DNA of 64,000 nucleotides from Flaccisagitta enflata (GCA_965153355.1 OZ231127.1:31682001-31746000), one strand, 5' to 3'. Numbered from the stretch's first letter, positions 46,129 through 61,429 are shown. Translations and numbers: made by a program. Notes: a model not told the origin generated them from the letters alone.

Positions 46129-46179
<51 letters not shown>
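45878..46179. repeat. (GTT)n array, about 300 bp
   Basis: GTT array with GTTTCTGCT and GTGGTT variant units; poly-Val, poly-Leu and poly-Cys frames are spurious. Confidence 0.97.
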
Positions 46180-46202
46180 GAATATTTTTTTTGTTTATTT
46201 TT

Positions 46203-46332
46203 AGTTGCGTGCTACGCGACTCTAAACCAAGCTTCATCCGTCCCCAATTTACTTTTCGGCGTTTTTTTGCGTTTTGGGCTCACTGCTCCTGCCCATCCGC
46301 ACGCCACTAGGGCAGCGGTGTATTCAGCCTTG
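46203..46332 (-). mobile_element. Family H element, short copy
   Basis: Hairpin AGTTGCGT-GCT-ACGCGACT, AAACCAAGCTTCATCCG, ACTTTTCGGCGTTTT, CACTGCTCCTGCCCATCCG, CACGCCACTAGGGCAGCGG. The left and right stems have drifted apart at one base. Confidence 0.72.
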
Positions 46333-46473
46333 GTTTAAAGTCAAGTTACTTATGAAGTGCTAACTTACCCTGAATATGGGCTAAAAGCGATATAATTGCC
46401 AGATTATGCACTCAGCTTGTCTCTAAATTTAGTTTCTAAAAATTCGTTTCATTTTGTAACGCTACATATACAT

Positions 46474-46536
46474 TACCGACCAACCAATCGACCAACCCAC
46501 GGACACAGCCAGTTATAGACATAGATTGGCGCACCT
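46474..46536 (+). mobile_element. Family H subtype C, 3' end
   Basis: GACCAACC core, ACACAGCCAGTTATAG, terminus ATTGGCGCACCTAAAA; the left stem is damaged. Confidence 0.5.
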
Positions 46537-46577
46537 AAAAAAGAATAAAGTTTTTTTACATTAACTCCGTCTGTGAC

Positions 46578-46935
<358 letters not shown>

Positions 46936-47508
46936 AAACGGACAAACAGAATCAGACCGGAAATGGAAAGGGAGAAAGACGGGACCCCATCTAACCCCTC
47001 ATTTTGGTGTCATTCATACGCTGTCGGTCTCAGTCATGTCAGTTGTTATCGTGTGTGCCCTCGGCATCATCCTTGTCAGGTTCGTGATCATCGTCACTGA
47101 TCACGACCTCATTTTCATCGTTTTTTTTTCAATCTTTGAAAAAAAGGAGAAAAAAAATGACAAAAAGCAAAAAGAGTATTTCGCTCAGAATTCAGTAACG
47201 AGATTTCGTTTTAGAAGAAATAAGGCTTTTCCTTGTGGCGATGCAGCACATTTAGGAAGACACATTGTAAGTCACTGCCACATCACTATTGCATAGAACC
47301 TTATACTCCACACTAGAGAACGGAGGATTGCGCGAGGATCCCCCTACACACGGATATAGTACTGAGTGAAAGCTACCGTAGCATGGTTTTATTTTCCTCA
47401 TTTGGGCTTAACGTTCCTTAACGTTTCTTCAAAACTGTGAGAATGTTATGGTAGTTTACTACTCACCAAAACAATAACAATTGAATTTTTCAGGGTCACG
47501 GTCCACTG
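46936..47508. other. Unique-looking stretch, no gene recognised
   Basis: An 86-codon plus-strand frame (47036-47296) has normal composition in parts but no domain that I know. Confidence 0.45.
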
Positions 47509-47582
47509 TGGGACGGACCGACATACCGACCTACCGACCGACCGACCGACACGGCAAGGTGTAGAGTCGCGTGTCTGCCACT
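47509..47582 (+). mobile_element. Family H 3' end fragment
   Basis: GTGGGACGGACCGACATACC, (GACC)n, CACGGCAAGGTGTAG, terminus AGTCGCGTGTCTGCCACT. Confidence 0.65.
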
Positions 47583-47639
47583 AAAAAGAAATGGCATGAA
47601 GTGATCAAGTTTACACTTTTTTTATTTTATAAGAGACTT

Positions 47640-48028
47640 TTTTATAAGAGACATGAGCCTGAGATTGGACAAAATTTTAAGAACAAAATAAGAGAATGCC
47701 CAGGCTGAGATTCAGTTTCAAAATGTTTTAAGGGAAATCACTTTTAGAATCATAATAAAATGAATGATAATTATTCAAATTTTTAAATGAAATTGGTAGT
47801 TTTTTTGAAAAATACTACTTCTTTTGTGATTTTGTCTGTAAAATTAGGCAAGATATTCAATGTTCTATAATAATGAACAAGATTTTTACTAAAGATACAT
47901 AGAATATCATTAAATATTGTGTCTATACACTTTTTGCTTTTTTTACACATTGCAAAAATTAAGAACAATTTAAGAGACATTGAGCCTCAAAACGGCAAAA
48001 AATTTAAAAGAACCCAGGCTGAGTTCAA
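47640..48028. repeat. AT-rich stretch with a direct repeat
   Basis: AAGAGACATGAGCCTGAG and CCCAGGCTGAG (47647-47715) return as AAGAGACATTGAGCCTCA and CCCAGGCTGAG (47971-48022). No coding signal. Confidence 0.5.
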
Positions 48029-48066
48029 ACAAGGCCAACACCTAAAAGTCGCGTGCAGGATAAAAA

Positions 48067-48254
48067 CAAGGCCGTATACACGGCCATCAGTTGCGGACGG
48101 GTGGGCAGGGGCGGAAATGCAACTGTCCGCAACTAAAAAGGCTCTAAAACGCTCATTTCCTCACTTTTCGACTCGTGTCCACGGACCGACCGACCAATGG
48201 ATGGACAGACGGACGGACGGACAAAGCCTCTTATAGAGTTGCGTGTCCGCAACT
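48067..48254 (+). mobile_element. Family H element, TTGCGGAC subtype, nested
   Basis: CAAGGCCGTATACACGGCC, AGTTGCGGACGGGTGGGCAGG, an internal extra ACTGTCCGCAACTAAAAA, CTCACTTTTCGACTCG, (GACG), AAAGCCTCTTATAG, hairpin AGTTGCG-TGTC-CGCAACT. It lies in the A run of the larger element. Confidence 0.85.
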
Positions 48255-48299
48255 AATAACTGAACTGACCTGACTCTATTTATATCTTTTTCTCGAAAA

Positions 48300-48985
48300 T
48301 CAGACTTAAACCAGACCCAAACTAGACCCAAACTAGACCCAAACTAGACTCAAACCAGACTCAAACCAGAATTAAACCAGACCTAAACCAGACCAAAACC
48401 AGACCAAAACCAGACCAAAACCAGACCTAAACCAGACCTAAACCAGACATAAACTAGACCTAAACCAGACATAAACCAGATTTAAACCAGACTAAAACCA
48501 GACTAAAACCAGACTTAAACCAGACTTAAACCAGACTTAAACCAGACTTAAACCAGACTCAAGCCTGACTCAAACCAGACTCAAACCAGACTCAAACCAG
48601 ACTCAAACCAGACTCAAACCAGACTTAAACCAGACTTAAACCAGACTTAAACCAGACTTAAACCAGACTCATACCAGACTCAAACCAGACTCAAACCAGA
48701 CTCAAACCAGACTCAAACCAGACTCAAACCAGACTCAAACCAGACTCAAACCAGACTCAAACCAGACTCAAACCAGACATAAATCAGACTTAAACCAGAG
48801 TAAACCATACATAAACCAGACTTAAACCAGACTTAAACCAGACTTAAACCAGACTTAAACCAGACTTAAACCAGACTTAAACCAGACTTAAACCAGACTT
48901 AAACCAGACTTAAACCAGACTTGAACCAGACATAAACCAGACTTAAACCAGACTTAAACCAGACTTAAACCAGACTTAAACCAGA
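48300..48985 (+). repeat. 11-bp minisatellite CCAGACTTAAA
   Basis: About 60 units with CTCAAA, CATAAA and CTAAA variants in runs, as expected from local unit-by-unit amplification. Confidence 0.95.
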
Positions 48986-49577
48986 CTTAAACCAGCAGAC
49001 TTAAACCAGCAGACTTAGACCAGCAGACTTAAACCAGCTTACTTAAACCAGCAGACTTAAACCAGCAGACTTAAACCAGCAGACTTAAACCAGCAGACCT
49101 AAATCAGCAGACTTAAACCAGCAGACTTAAACCAGCAGACCTAAACTAGCAGACCTAAACCAGCAGACTTAATCCAGCAGACTTAAACCAGCAGACTTAA
49201 ACCAGCCGACTTAAACCAGCAGAATTAAACCAGCTAACCTAAACCAGCGGATTTAAACCAGCAGACTTAAACCAGCAGACTTAACCAGCAGACCTAAACC
49301 AACAGACATTAATCAGCCAACTCAAACCAGCCGACCTAAACCGGCCAACTCAAACCAGCAGACTTAAACCAGCAGACTTGAAGCAACAGACTTGAACCAG
49401 CGGACTTAAACCAGCAGACTTAAACCAGCAGACTTAAACCAGCAGACTTAAACCAGCAGACTTAAACCAGCAGACTTAAACCAGCAGACTTAAACCAGCA
49501 GACTTAAACCAGCAGACCTAAACCAGCAGAAGTAAACCAGCAGACTTAAACCAGCAGACTAAAACCAGCAGACTTGA
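48986..49577 (+). repeat. 14-bp minisatellite CCAGCAGACTTAAA
   Basis: About 40 units, derived from the 11-bp unit by insertion of CAG. Confidence 0.95.
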
Positions 49578-50215
49578 AATGCCACATATGACCAAAACAT
49601 ACCAAAAAACATAAATGACCAAAACGTCCCAAAAAACCTAAATAACCAAAATATACCAAAAAACATAAATGACCAAAAAATTAAAAAAACAAAAAAAAAA
49701 CAAAAAAAACAAAAAACAAAAACCAAAACCCAAAACCCAAAACAAAAAAACAAAAAAAAAAAAAAAAAAAAAACAAAAATCAAAAAACAAAAAACTAAAA
49801 AACAAAAAAGACCAAAACTTACCAAGAAACCATGTTGAATGACCAAGAATGACCTGAAATCTTCCAAAATGACAAAAAAATGACTCAAAATAACTCCATA
49901 AAACCCAAATTGACCAAAAACAATGCAAATAAGCAAAGTGTTAATAAAAACTACAAAAGCCAAAAATAACTTAGAGTGACTGAGAACGACTTAGAATGAC
50001 TTGTTATGACTTAGAATGACTTAGAATGACTAAGAATGACTTAAAATGACTCATAATAACATAAAATGACAAAAATGACAAAAAATGACAAAATGACTTA
50101 AGTGACTAAAATTAGCTGGAAATGACTGGAAATGACTTAAAATGATATTAAATGACTTAAAATGACGTAAAATGTCCTAAAATGACGTAAAACGACGAAA
50201 AAAAGCTAAGTGTTA
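49578..50215 (+). repeat. A-rich ACCAAAA and TGACTTAGAA repeats
   Basis: 49580-49960 has ACCAAAAAACATAAATG units and long A runs; 49975-50200 has 10- to 11-bp TGACTTAGAA units. Phe-rich minus-strand frames are spurious. Confidence 0.85.
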
Positions 50216-50389
50216 CGGACCGACCGACCGACGGACCGACCGACGGACCGACCAATGGACCGACAGAGCGGGTTATAGAGTCGCGTGCACGCGACTAAAA
50301 AGGTTGTCTCTTATAAAATAAAAAAAGTGTATACTACCGTTTTAAGCGGATTTCCGATCTACAGTGGGGGTGTAACTATATTTTTATTC

Positions 50390-50391
50390 TG

Positions 50392-50439
<48 letters not shown>

Positions 50440-50440
50440 A

Positions 50441-50471
<31 letters not shown>

Positions 50472-50546
50472 TCCTTCTTTCTTTCTTTCGTTCTTTCCTT
50501 CTTTCTTTCTTTCTTTCTGTTTTCATTCTTTTTTCTTTCCTTTTCC

Positions 50547-50588
<42 letters not shown>

Positions 50589-50610
50589 CTCTTTCTTTTT
50601 TTCGTCCTGT
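50390..50610. repeat. (TTTC)n array
   Basis: Tetranucleotide array with TTAC, TTCC and TTCG interruptions. Confidence 0.95.
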
Positions 50611-50668
50611 GTGACTGTATTTCTTTCTTTCTTTTTCTTTTTTCTTTGCTTATTATTTTAAGGGTTAT

Positions 50669-51520
50669 GAAAAAAAAATGGACCCATCACAAATTTTTGC
50701 ATGTCGGTCCTAAAAAGCAGAAAGTAGAACAAGAATCTGATACTTATTTTGGCCTATCTTGAGCCAAAAAAAAAAAGAAAAGAAACAGTTTTATGTGCCA
50801 AAAACAGCTATTTTTCCTAAAAGAATAGTATAAAATGAAATATTTTGGAGTTTTTTCTTTACAAAACATAAAGTACCAATAGTAATTGATATTTCACTGT
50901 ACCTAGAACAATCTAGAATAGGTCTAAGAGGTTCAAAAATAGCATTAAAATCTCCAAAAATGAAGAAATGACCAAAAAAAAAAATAGAATCCTATTAACT
51001 GATATTTTGGAAAAGTTTCTTTGGGTAAAATATGCTGTCAGTATGAATTTCATCAATTTACTCAAAAAAACAGGGCTGTGATAAACGAAAAACGCAAAAC
51101 CGCAATATGCAAATTGATCTCATTTGCATATTGAGGTTTTGCGTTTTTCATTTATCACGGCTATATTTTTAAAAGTTAATCAATGAAATTCATACTGACA
51201 GCATATTTTACCCTAAGAAACTGTTCCAAAACATCAGTTTTGACAATTTATCAATTTATAGGTCATTTCTTCATTTTTGAGCATTTTTATGCTATTTTTG
51301 AACCTCATAGACCTATTCAAAATTGTTCTAGATTCACTAAATATCAGTTACTGTGTTTTTATGTTTCTGTAAAAAAAAAGGCCAAAATATTTCATTTTAC
51401 AGGAAAAGGAACTGTTTTACTAGAAACCGTTTCTTTTTGGTTGGCTCAAGTTAGGTCAAATGAACATCAGATCTTGTTCTACAGCACTAGGTCCCCTGTG
51501 CAAAATCTTGGATGGGTCCT
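50669..51520. mobile_element. 850-bp palindromic element
   Basis: Ends GGACCCATC and GATGGGTCC beside A and T runs. The halves remain recognisably complementary throughout (TAGAACAAGAATCTGAT, GTCAGTATGAATTTCAT, AAACGCAAAACC), with the centre near 51113 at ATGCAAATTGATCTCATTTGCAT-type dyad. A 117-codon frame over the right half is a by-product. No target duplication could be fixed. Confidence 0.8.
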
Positions 51521-51548
51521 TTTTTTTTTTTTTTAAGAATTTTGCAAG

Positions 51549-52082
51549 TGGGAATCCTGGCCGCAAATAAACGATTTTTTGTTTATTTGGAAAGGAAATT
51601 GGGAGCAAAAAAACGATTTTGGATGAGGAGGAGGAGGGGGGAGGAGGAGGAGAGAAATATAAAATCTGTTTATGAGATCAAATTTAAAGTACCAAATAAA
51701 ACAAAGTCGTTTATGAGAATCATATTTTTGGTGTTTATAAACACAAAAACTTCTAAAGGAGTGTAAACGTTTATAAAAACAAATTTATGGTGCCAAATAA
51801 ACGATTTTTTGTTTATTTGGAAAGGAAATTGGGAGCAAATAAACGATTTTGGATGAGGAGGAGGAGGAGGGGGAGGAGGAGGAGAGAAATATAAAAATCT
51901 GTTTATTAGATCAAATTTATGGTACCAAATAAACAAATTCGTTTATGAGGTTCATATTTTTGGTGTTTATAAACACAAAAATTTCTAAAGGAGTGTAAAC
52001 GTTTATGAAAACCAATTTATGGTACCAAATAAACGATTTTTGTTTATTTGGAACAGAAATTGAGGGCAAATAAACGATTTTG

Positions 52083-52113
<31 letters not shown>

Positions 52114-52316
52114 AGGAGAGAAATATGAAAATCTGTTTATGAGATCAAATTTATGGTACCAAATAAACAAATTCGTTTATGAGGTTCATATTTTTGGTGT
52201 TTATAAACACAAAAATTTCTAAAGGAGTGTAAACGTTTATGAAAACCAATTTATGGTACCAAATAAACGATTTTTGTTTATTTGGAACAGAAATTGGGGG
52301 CAAATAAACGATTTTG

Positions 52317-52347
<31 letters not shown>

Positions 52348-53016
52348 AGGAGAGAAATATGAAAATCTGTTTATGAGATCAAATTTATGGTACCAAATAA
52401 ACAAATTCGTTTATGAGGTTCATATTTTTGGTGTTTATAAACACAAAAATTTCTAAAGGAGTGTAAACGTTTATGAAAACAAATTTATGGTACCAAATAA
52501 ACGATTTTTGTTTATTTGGAACAGAAATTGGGGGCAAATAAACGATTTTGGATGAGGAGGAGGAGGAGGGGGAGGAGGAAGAGGAGAGAAATATGAAAAT
52601 CTGTTTATGAGATCAAATTTATGGTACCAAATAAACAAAGTCGTTTATGAGAATCATATTTTTGGTGTTTATAAACACAAAAACTTCTAAAGGAGTGTAA
52701 ACGTTTATAAAAACAAATTTATGGTGCCAAATAAACGATTTTTTGTTTATTTGGAAAGGAAATTGGGAGCAAATAAACGATTTTGGATGAGGAGGAGGAG
52801 GAGGGGGAGGAGGAGGAGAGAAATATAAAAATCTGTTTATTAGATCAAATTTATGGTACCAAATAAACAAATTCGTTTATGAGGTTCATATTTTTGGTGT
52901 TTATAAACACAAAAATTTCTAAAGGAGTGTAAACGTTTATGAAAACCAATTTATGGTACCAAATAAACGATTTTTGTTTATTTGGAACAGAAATTGAGGG
53001 CAAATAAACGATTTTG

Positions 53017-53047
<31 letters not shown>

Positions 53048-53777
53048 AGGAGAGAAATATGAAAATCTGTTTATGAGATCAAATTTATGGTACCAAATAA
53101 ACAAATTCGTTTATGAGGTTCATATTTTTGGTGTTTATAAACACAAAACTTTTTAAAGGAGTGTAAACGTTTATGAAAACAAATTTATGGTGCCAAATAA
53201 ACGATTTTTGTTTATTTGCAAATGAAATTGAGAGCAAATAAACATTTGTTTATATACAAAAGAAATTGGGGGCAAATAAACGATTTATGAATGAGGAGGA
53301 GGAGGAGGAGGAGGAGGAGGAGGATGAGGAGGAGGTGGAAAATATAGAGTTATGCAATTTTTTTTTTTTTTGGTGTTTATCAATACAAAAAATTTAGCGT
53401 TTACAAACACTTACTTTTTGTTGTTTATAAACAACAATATTATTGTGTTTATAAACGATCAATTATGGGCTCTTTTTAACGATTTTTGGGGTAAAAAAAA
53501 ACAGTAGCAACCTTCAAAATTTTGATTTTTCTAATAGAACATTTTCTAGTGTGGACATTTTCAGTTTGTACTGATCAGGTCAAACAATCTCTTATTTTCC
53601 TTCGTTCATAAACAGTGATATATAGTCGTTTATAAACAACGTTTTTTACTGCCATTTAAACAATTTTCGTTTATTTGACTTGCATTTTTAATGTTTATAA
53701 ACAGTTGTATAGCATTGTTTATAAACGGCGTTTATTTGGCGTTTATAAACACCCCTGATATCGAGCACGTAATACCT
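51549..53777 (-). repeat. FB-3 right arm
   Basis: Inverted counterpart of 22621-25328: seven or so units with CCAAATAAACGATTTTTTG, (GGA)n, GGTACCAAATAAAC, GTGTTTATAAACAC, then the GTTTATAAAC-rich terminal segment from about 53380. Adjacent units are in places nearly identical (for example 52021-52260 and 52262-52500), which implies recent amplification. Confidence 0.85.
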
Positions 53778-53786
53778 GGAGTCAAC
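53778..53786. repeat. Right target-site duplication of FB-3
   Basis: GGAGTCAAC, identical to 22612-22620. Confidence 0.8.
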
Positions 53787-54664
<878 letters not shown>

Positions 54665-54759
54665 TCTCTCTCTCTCTCTCTCTCTTTTGAATTTTTCTCT
54701 TACTCGTTCTCACAGTTTCTCACTGTCTGTCTATCTTTCTGTCTGTTTGTCTGTCTGTT

Positions 54760-54844
<85 letters not shown>

Positions 54845-54945
54845 GACTGTCTGACTGTCTGATTGTCTGTCTGTCTGTCTGTCTATCTCTCTGTTTATCT
54901 CTCTGTCTGTTTGTCTGTCTGTCTGTCTGTCCGTCAGTTGATTTG
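54665..54945. repeat. (TC)n then (TGTC)n array
   Basis: Long TCTG tetranucleotide run 54725-54935 with TTTG and TGAC variants. Confidence 0.95.
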
Positions 54946-55068
54946 TCTTTCTGTCACTTCAACTAGATGTCTCAACCGTCGATCTAGCTGCCGTTTGGCG
55001 TAAATTGAGTTTTTGTCCCACTGCCCCTACCCAACCACAAGCGACATGATGCGCCGAATACCCTGCCT
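54946..55068 (-). mobile_element. Degenerate family H 5' end
   Basis: TTGGCGTAAATTGAG, TGTCCCACTGCCCCTACCC, ACCACAAGCGACATG, GAATACCCTGCCTTAATG correspond in order to the family H left half; the TCTG array takes the place of the core. Confidence 0.5.
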
Positions 55069-55552
<484 letters not shown>

Positions 55553-56189
55553 TTTATGTGCGTACATTGTACAACGTATTTCGGTGTAATTCACTCTTTG
55601 GCGGCTTTCCCCGGGATCCCCCGATCACGCTTGTATTTCAACAACATCCTCCTCCATCATTTCCCTCCTCTCCTCTCCTTTTACTCCTTGAAGGAAAGTT
55701 TTGTTTGATAGAAAGTAAATAAAGTAAATAGGGTCCCGGATTAATCTCCCTCTATTCTTCCTTAGCGCGTCTTCAGCGCTTTTCCTAGTATATCTCTATC
55801 TCTCTTTCCTCTTTTATCTCCGTCTCTATCTCTATCTCTTCTCTCTGTTTTACGTGTGTTTCTGTCCTTTACTTCCAAGTTTACGCACTCGCATTCTGTT
55901 TTGTCACTTTTCTATTCTGTTGATCGCTTCTCCTCCATAAGTTTCCCTTACCGTTACGCATCGCGTTTCACTCTTTATTGTGTGTCCCTTTGCTATCACT
56001 TTCTCCTCCTCCTCTTCCTCCTACTCACCCTCTCTCCACTTCCTCATCCATCTCCTCCTCATCTTTTTCTCCTTTTTACCTCCTTCTCGTCCACCCGATT
56101 AACCCTCTCATCAACCTTTCCCTTTCTTCTCCTTACTTTTCAACAAGATCCCCTCACCCGCGGCAGATCACTGTGATGGTTGTGGCGGC
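55553..56189. other. Pyrimidine-rich stretch, no gene recognised
   Basis: C/T-rich with TATCTC and CTCCTC clusters. Plus-strand frames are Ser/Leu/Pro-rich by composition. Confidence 0.5.
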
Positions 56190-56588
<399 letters not shown>

Positions 56589-56856
56589 CGATCACGTCGG
56601 CTCTCGTTCTCCCCGCCTCCTCGAAAGAGACCCAATTGTTGGTGATAATAAACAGTCGTAAACAATAACAGAACACATCCGGAGTTAAGTCGTTACATCC
56701 GGACCTCAAGTCGGCAACATGAACGAATTAATCCGTTACATCCGGACCCGAAGTCGGCAACATATCGCGAGCTCATGGCTTCACATCCGGTCTCTATAAC
56801 TTGCATCGTCTTCTTCTTCTTCTTCTTCGCGCATCAACTGATTCTGATCGAAACAG
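56589..56856. repeat. Short tandem TTACATCCGGACC-AAGTCGGCAACAT
   Basis: GTTACATCCGGACC, then AAGTCGGCAACAT occurs twice (56692, 56733), with partial ACATCCGG copies on either side. A TCTTCTTCT run lies at 56811. Confidence 0.6.
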
Positions 56857-56873
56857 TCAGAGAGAGAGAGAGA

Positions 56874-56926
<53 letters not shown>
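56857..56926. repeat. (GA)n microsatellite
   Basis: GA run with one TGTGA interruption. Confidence 0.95.
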
Positions 56927-56927
<1 letters not shown>

Positions 56928-57655
56928 ATCGAGGCGGATAACACCTGCCTTACAATGGTTGTACCTGCAAAACTGAGATTCTAGCCATGAACTTGAAGAG
57001 TTTTTTTTTCAAATTGAAGCAAACTGATTAGTAAAACACAATTTAGCACTATTTAAACCTTAACTACACCGTTTCATTGTCTTATGGGGAAGAAAATCAT
57101 AGATTTAGACACCCCTGGATTTTTAATTGAACGATGAAAGAGGTTAGGGATGGTGAATGTTAAGATAAATCTCCTTGATGGGTGGCCATTCTGAGACTGA
57201 TGTAGGTCGTCAGAATCGCGATCTGTGTGTCTTGTCTGATTGTATCTTTGTTTTCTTTCGCGCAAAGTTGCATTATAATTTATGCCAACGATCAATGATT
57301 CCAACTCAGATCAAATGTGAAAGCATGTTCAGAACAAATGCAAAAGTAAATGCTTTATAACTATGATTAAAACTTAAGTTTTCCTTGGCGGGTCAAAATC
57401 TCCGATTTAGTTTATTTTATTTCAGGAGGATAATATTGTTCCGTGATCGTGAGTGTGCTATTGAGTACGCTAAACTTACGTACGCCAAACATACGTAGAT
57501 AGTAAATGCGTCGTATGAAAATACAGACGAGCTACGGAGAAGAATCGGAAACAAGGCCCATAAGGCCAAGATGGTGAGCCAGGCGATGATTTTGACCTGG
57601 AGCGTTACGGTCCTACTCTACGGGTCGACCGACGGACAAAGGAGCACTAAAAAGA
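56927..57655. other. Spacer with a relic related to the 34374 insertion
   Basis: 57005-57110 resembles 34500-34590 (ACTATTTAAACCT, GGGGAAGAAAATCATAGATTT). 57618-57650 (GACCGACGGACAAAGGAGCAC then TAAAAAG) looks like a family H 3' end that lost its hairpin. No gene seen. Confidence 0.45.
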
Positions 57656-57754
57656 AGGAAGAAAGAAAAGAAAGAAGAGAGGATTGAGAATTAAGAGCAA
57701 TACAGGAGAGGATAAAGAAAAGAAGAAGGAGAGGTACAAAGAAAGGTAGGATAA

Positions 57755-57785
<31 letters not shown>

Positions 57786-57990
57786 GGGGGAGGGGAGGAA
57801 GGTAGGAGGGAAGGAAATTAAGAAGAAAGGATATTGGGAGGAAATGGAGGTAGAAAGGAGGTAAGGAATGAGGAAGAGAAGGAAAAGAGTAATGAAGGAA
57901 GGAAAGGTAAAAAGTTTTGGAGGAAGGAAGGCTTTGTGGATGGACGGGAGGAAGAATAGAGGAAAGAAAGGAAGGAAAGTAGAGAAAAGT

Positions 57991-58050
<60 letters not shown>

Positions 58051-58116
58051 AAAGAGAGAAAGAAGGGTAGAAAGAAAGAAAAGAGAGAAAGAAGGGTAGA
58101 AAGAAAGAAAAAAGGA

Positions 58117-58180
<64 letters not shown>

Positions 58181-58390
58181 GAGGAAAAAAAGAAAGAAGG
58201 CGGAGTTAGACTCTTGATGCGATGACTCAGCGATGGAAGAAGATGGAAGACAAAAGAAGTGGAAAAAAAAGTTGGAGTGAGGAAGAGGAAAAAATCGGAA
58301 ACGGAGGAAAAAGGAAAGGAAAGGAAAAAGGAAAGAAAGGAGGAAGGAAAGTAACATAATGAAAAAAGGGAAACAAGGGAAAAGAAAAAA

Positions 58391-58430
<40 letters not shown>

Positions 58431-58435
58431 AAACA
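57656..58435. repeat. Polypurine tract with (GAAA)n blocks
   Basis: Almost pure A/G for about 780 bp, densest as AAAG tetranucleotides at 57990-58190, with a (GA)n run at 58396-58428. Confidence 0.92.
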
Positions 58436-58479
58436 GTTAGAGAGTCAGTTAATCAGTCAGTAAATCAGTCTCTTTTCCG

Positions 58480-58482
58480 ATC

Positions 58483-58518
<36 letters not shown>

Positions 58519-58543
58519 TGACTGACTGACTGACTGACTGACT

Positions 58544-58601
<58 letters not shown>

Positions 58602-58602
58602 A

Positions 58603-58657
<55 letters not shown>

Positions 58658-58670
58658 AAGACATACAGTA
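58480..58670. repeat. (GACA)n array with a GACT block
   Basis: GATA, GACA, GACT (58516-58545) and GACA again. Confidence 0.96.
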
Positions 58671-59035
58671 TTGAAAAGGAAGTATCTAGGTACTACGTGA
58701 CAGATCAGAAGAAAAGCAACATAGCCAGCAATTGACTACCGGGCTGTGATATAGAAACAGACTACTTCTTGGGAAAAAAGTTGAAGTCAGTCTTCGACTT
58801 TTTGACATATTCGAGAGAAACAGGGTTTTCATTTTCTTATGGAAATTTCGAAATCTGATTGATTGGGGCCTAACTAAAGATTGATAGGGTAAGTAAAATT
58901 CTCTTTATTTTAGTATAAACAGAATTATACGACAAATATTTTTTGCGCTATGATTTTTTAAAGATTTATTTATGAAAAATTTGAATGAAATTTTTTTTGA
59001 TTTTTTACGATTTTGTGTAGGATCAATAAAAGTGT
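58671..59035. other. AT-rich spacer, no feature seen
   Basis: No open frame or repeat of note. Confidence 0.5.
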
Positions 59036-59420
59036 GTATCTATATTTGTATGAGCATGCAAATACAAGAAAACATGTTTATGAGCACAGCTGCTCATGTG
59101 TGAGGGCGTTTTTGAGCATTTCAGCTCATTTAGCTCATTCAGCTCAGTCTGTTTTTTTTTATTTGAAATGCGATAAATGAATAGATGTTTTGATACATGT
59201 TTTAGCATGCAAATACAAGAAAGCATGTCAGTGAGCAGAGCTGCTCATTTGTGTTTTTGAGTATTTTAGCTCATTTAGCTCATTTAGCTCAATTATTTTC
59301 TGATTTTTGATGGGATAAAAAAATGTTTTGATGTGAGAATGCAAATACAAGAAAGCATATCAGTGAGCATAGCTGGTTGTCTAGTTGAGTGATTTTGAGC
59401 ATTTTAGTTCATCTAGCTCA
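59036..59420 (+). repeat. Tandem repeat of 130-150 bp with octamer motifs, three units
   Basis: GCATGCAAATACAAGAAA, then GAGCA(C/G)AGCTGCTCAT and AGCTCATTTAGCTCA recur; ATGCAAAT starts near 59056, 59208 and 59339. Units diverge mainly in the T-rich part. Confidence 0.8.
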
Positions 59421-60860
<1,440 letters not shown>

Positions 60861-61137
60861 AAAAAGAAAGAAAATATTATAAAGAAAGGAAAAAAGAAAG
60901 AAAGACGGAAAGAAAGACGGAAAGAAAGACGGAAAAAAAGATGGAAAAAAGACGGAAAGAAAGACGGAAAGAAAGACGGAAAGAAAGACGGAAAGAAAGA
61001 AAGAAAGATGGAAAGAAAGAAAGAGAGACGGAAAGAAAGAGAGACGGAAAGAAAGAGAGACGGAAAGAGAGACAGAAAGAAAGACAGAAAGATAGAAAGA
61101 AAGATAGAAAGAAAGATAGAAAGAAAGATGGAACCAT

Positions 61138-61210
<73 letters not shown>
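60861..61210. repeat. (GAAA)n and GAAAGACG array
   Basis: AAAGACGG units alternate with AAAG; the higher-order 12- to 16-bp pattern GAAAGAAAGACG is clearest at 60900-61070. Confidence 0.94.
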
Positions 61211-61284
61211 TGGGAGATAAAAGAAAGAAACGAAAGGAAAAAAATGGTAACAAAGCAGGGAATACGAGGGAAGAAAAGGAAAAA

Positions 61285-61429
61285 CAAGGCCGGATACACG
61301 GCCATCAGTTGCGGACGGGTGGGCAGGGGCGGAAATGCGCGTTTTCCCACTTTTTGACTCTATGGTTACAGACGGACCGACCGACCGACGGACGGACAAA
61401 GCCTCTTATAGAGTTGCGTGTCCGCAACT
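61285..61429 (+). mobile_element. Family H element, TTGCGGAC subtype, type copy
   Basis: CAAGGCCGGATACACGGCC, AGTTGCGGACGGGTGGGCAGG, GGCGGAAATGCGCG, CCCACTTTTTGACTC, (GACC)n, AAAGCCTCTTATAG, hairpin AGTTGCG-TGTC-CGCAACT then AAAAA. It is 145 bp, complete and little degraded. Confidence 0.88.

Larger units (their letters stand above)
48030..50296 (+). mobile_element. Family H element, subtype B, with a 2-kb core
   Basis: Starts CAAGGCCAACACC, AAAAGTCGCGTGCAGGA (matching 31211-31627 read on the other strand). It is interrupted by a second family H copy, then runs through CCAGACTTAAA and CCAGCAGACTTAAA arrays, A-rich ACCAAAA repeats and TGACTTAGAA repeats. The end is GTGTTACGG, (GACC)n, AGAGCGGGTTATAG and hairpin AGTCGCGTG-CACGCGACT. 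It is the longest family H copy in the window. Confidence 0.75.

Noticed and set aside
48300-48985. Telomere-like or centromeric satellite
   Set aside because: The 11-bp CCAGACTTAAA unit is not a telomere repeat and lies inside a bounded family H element.
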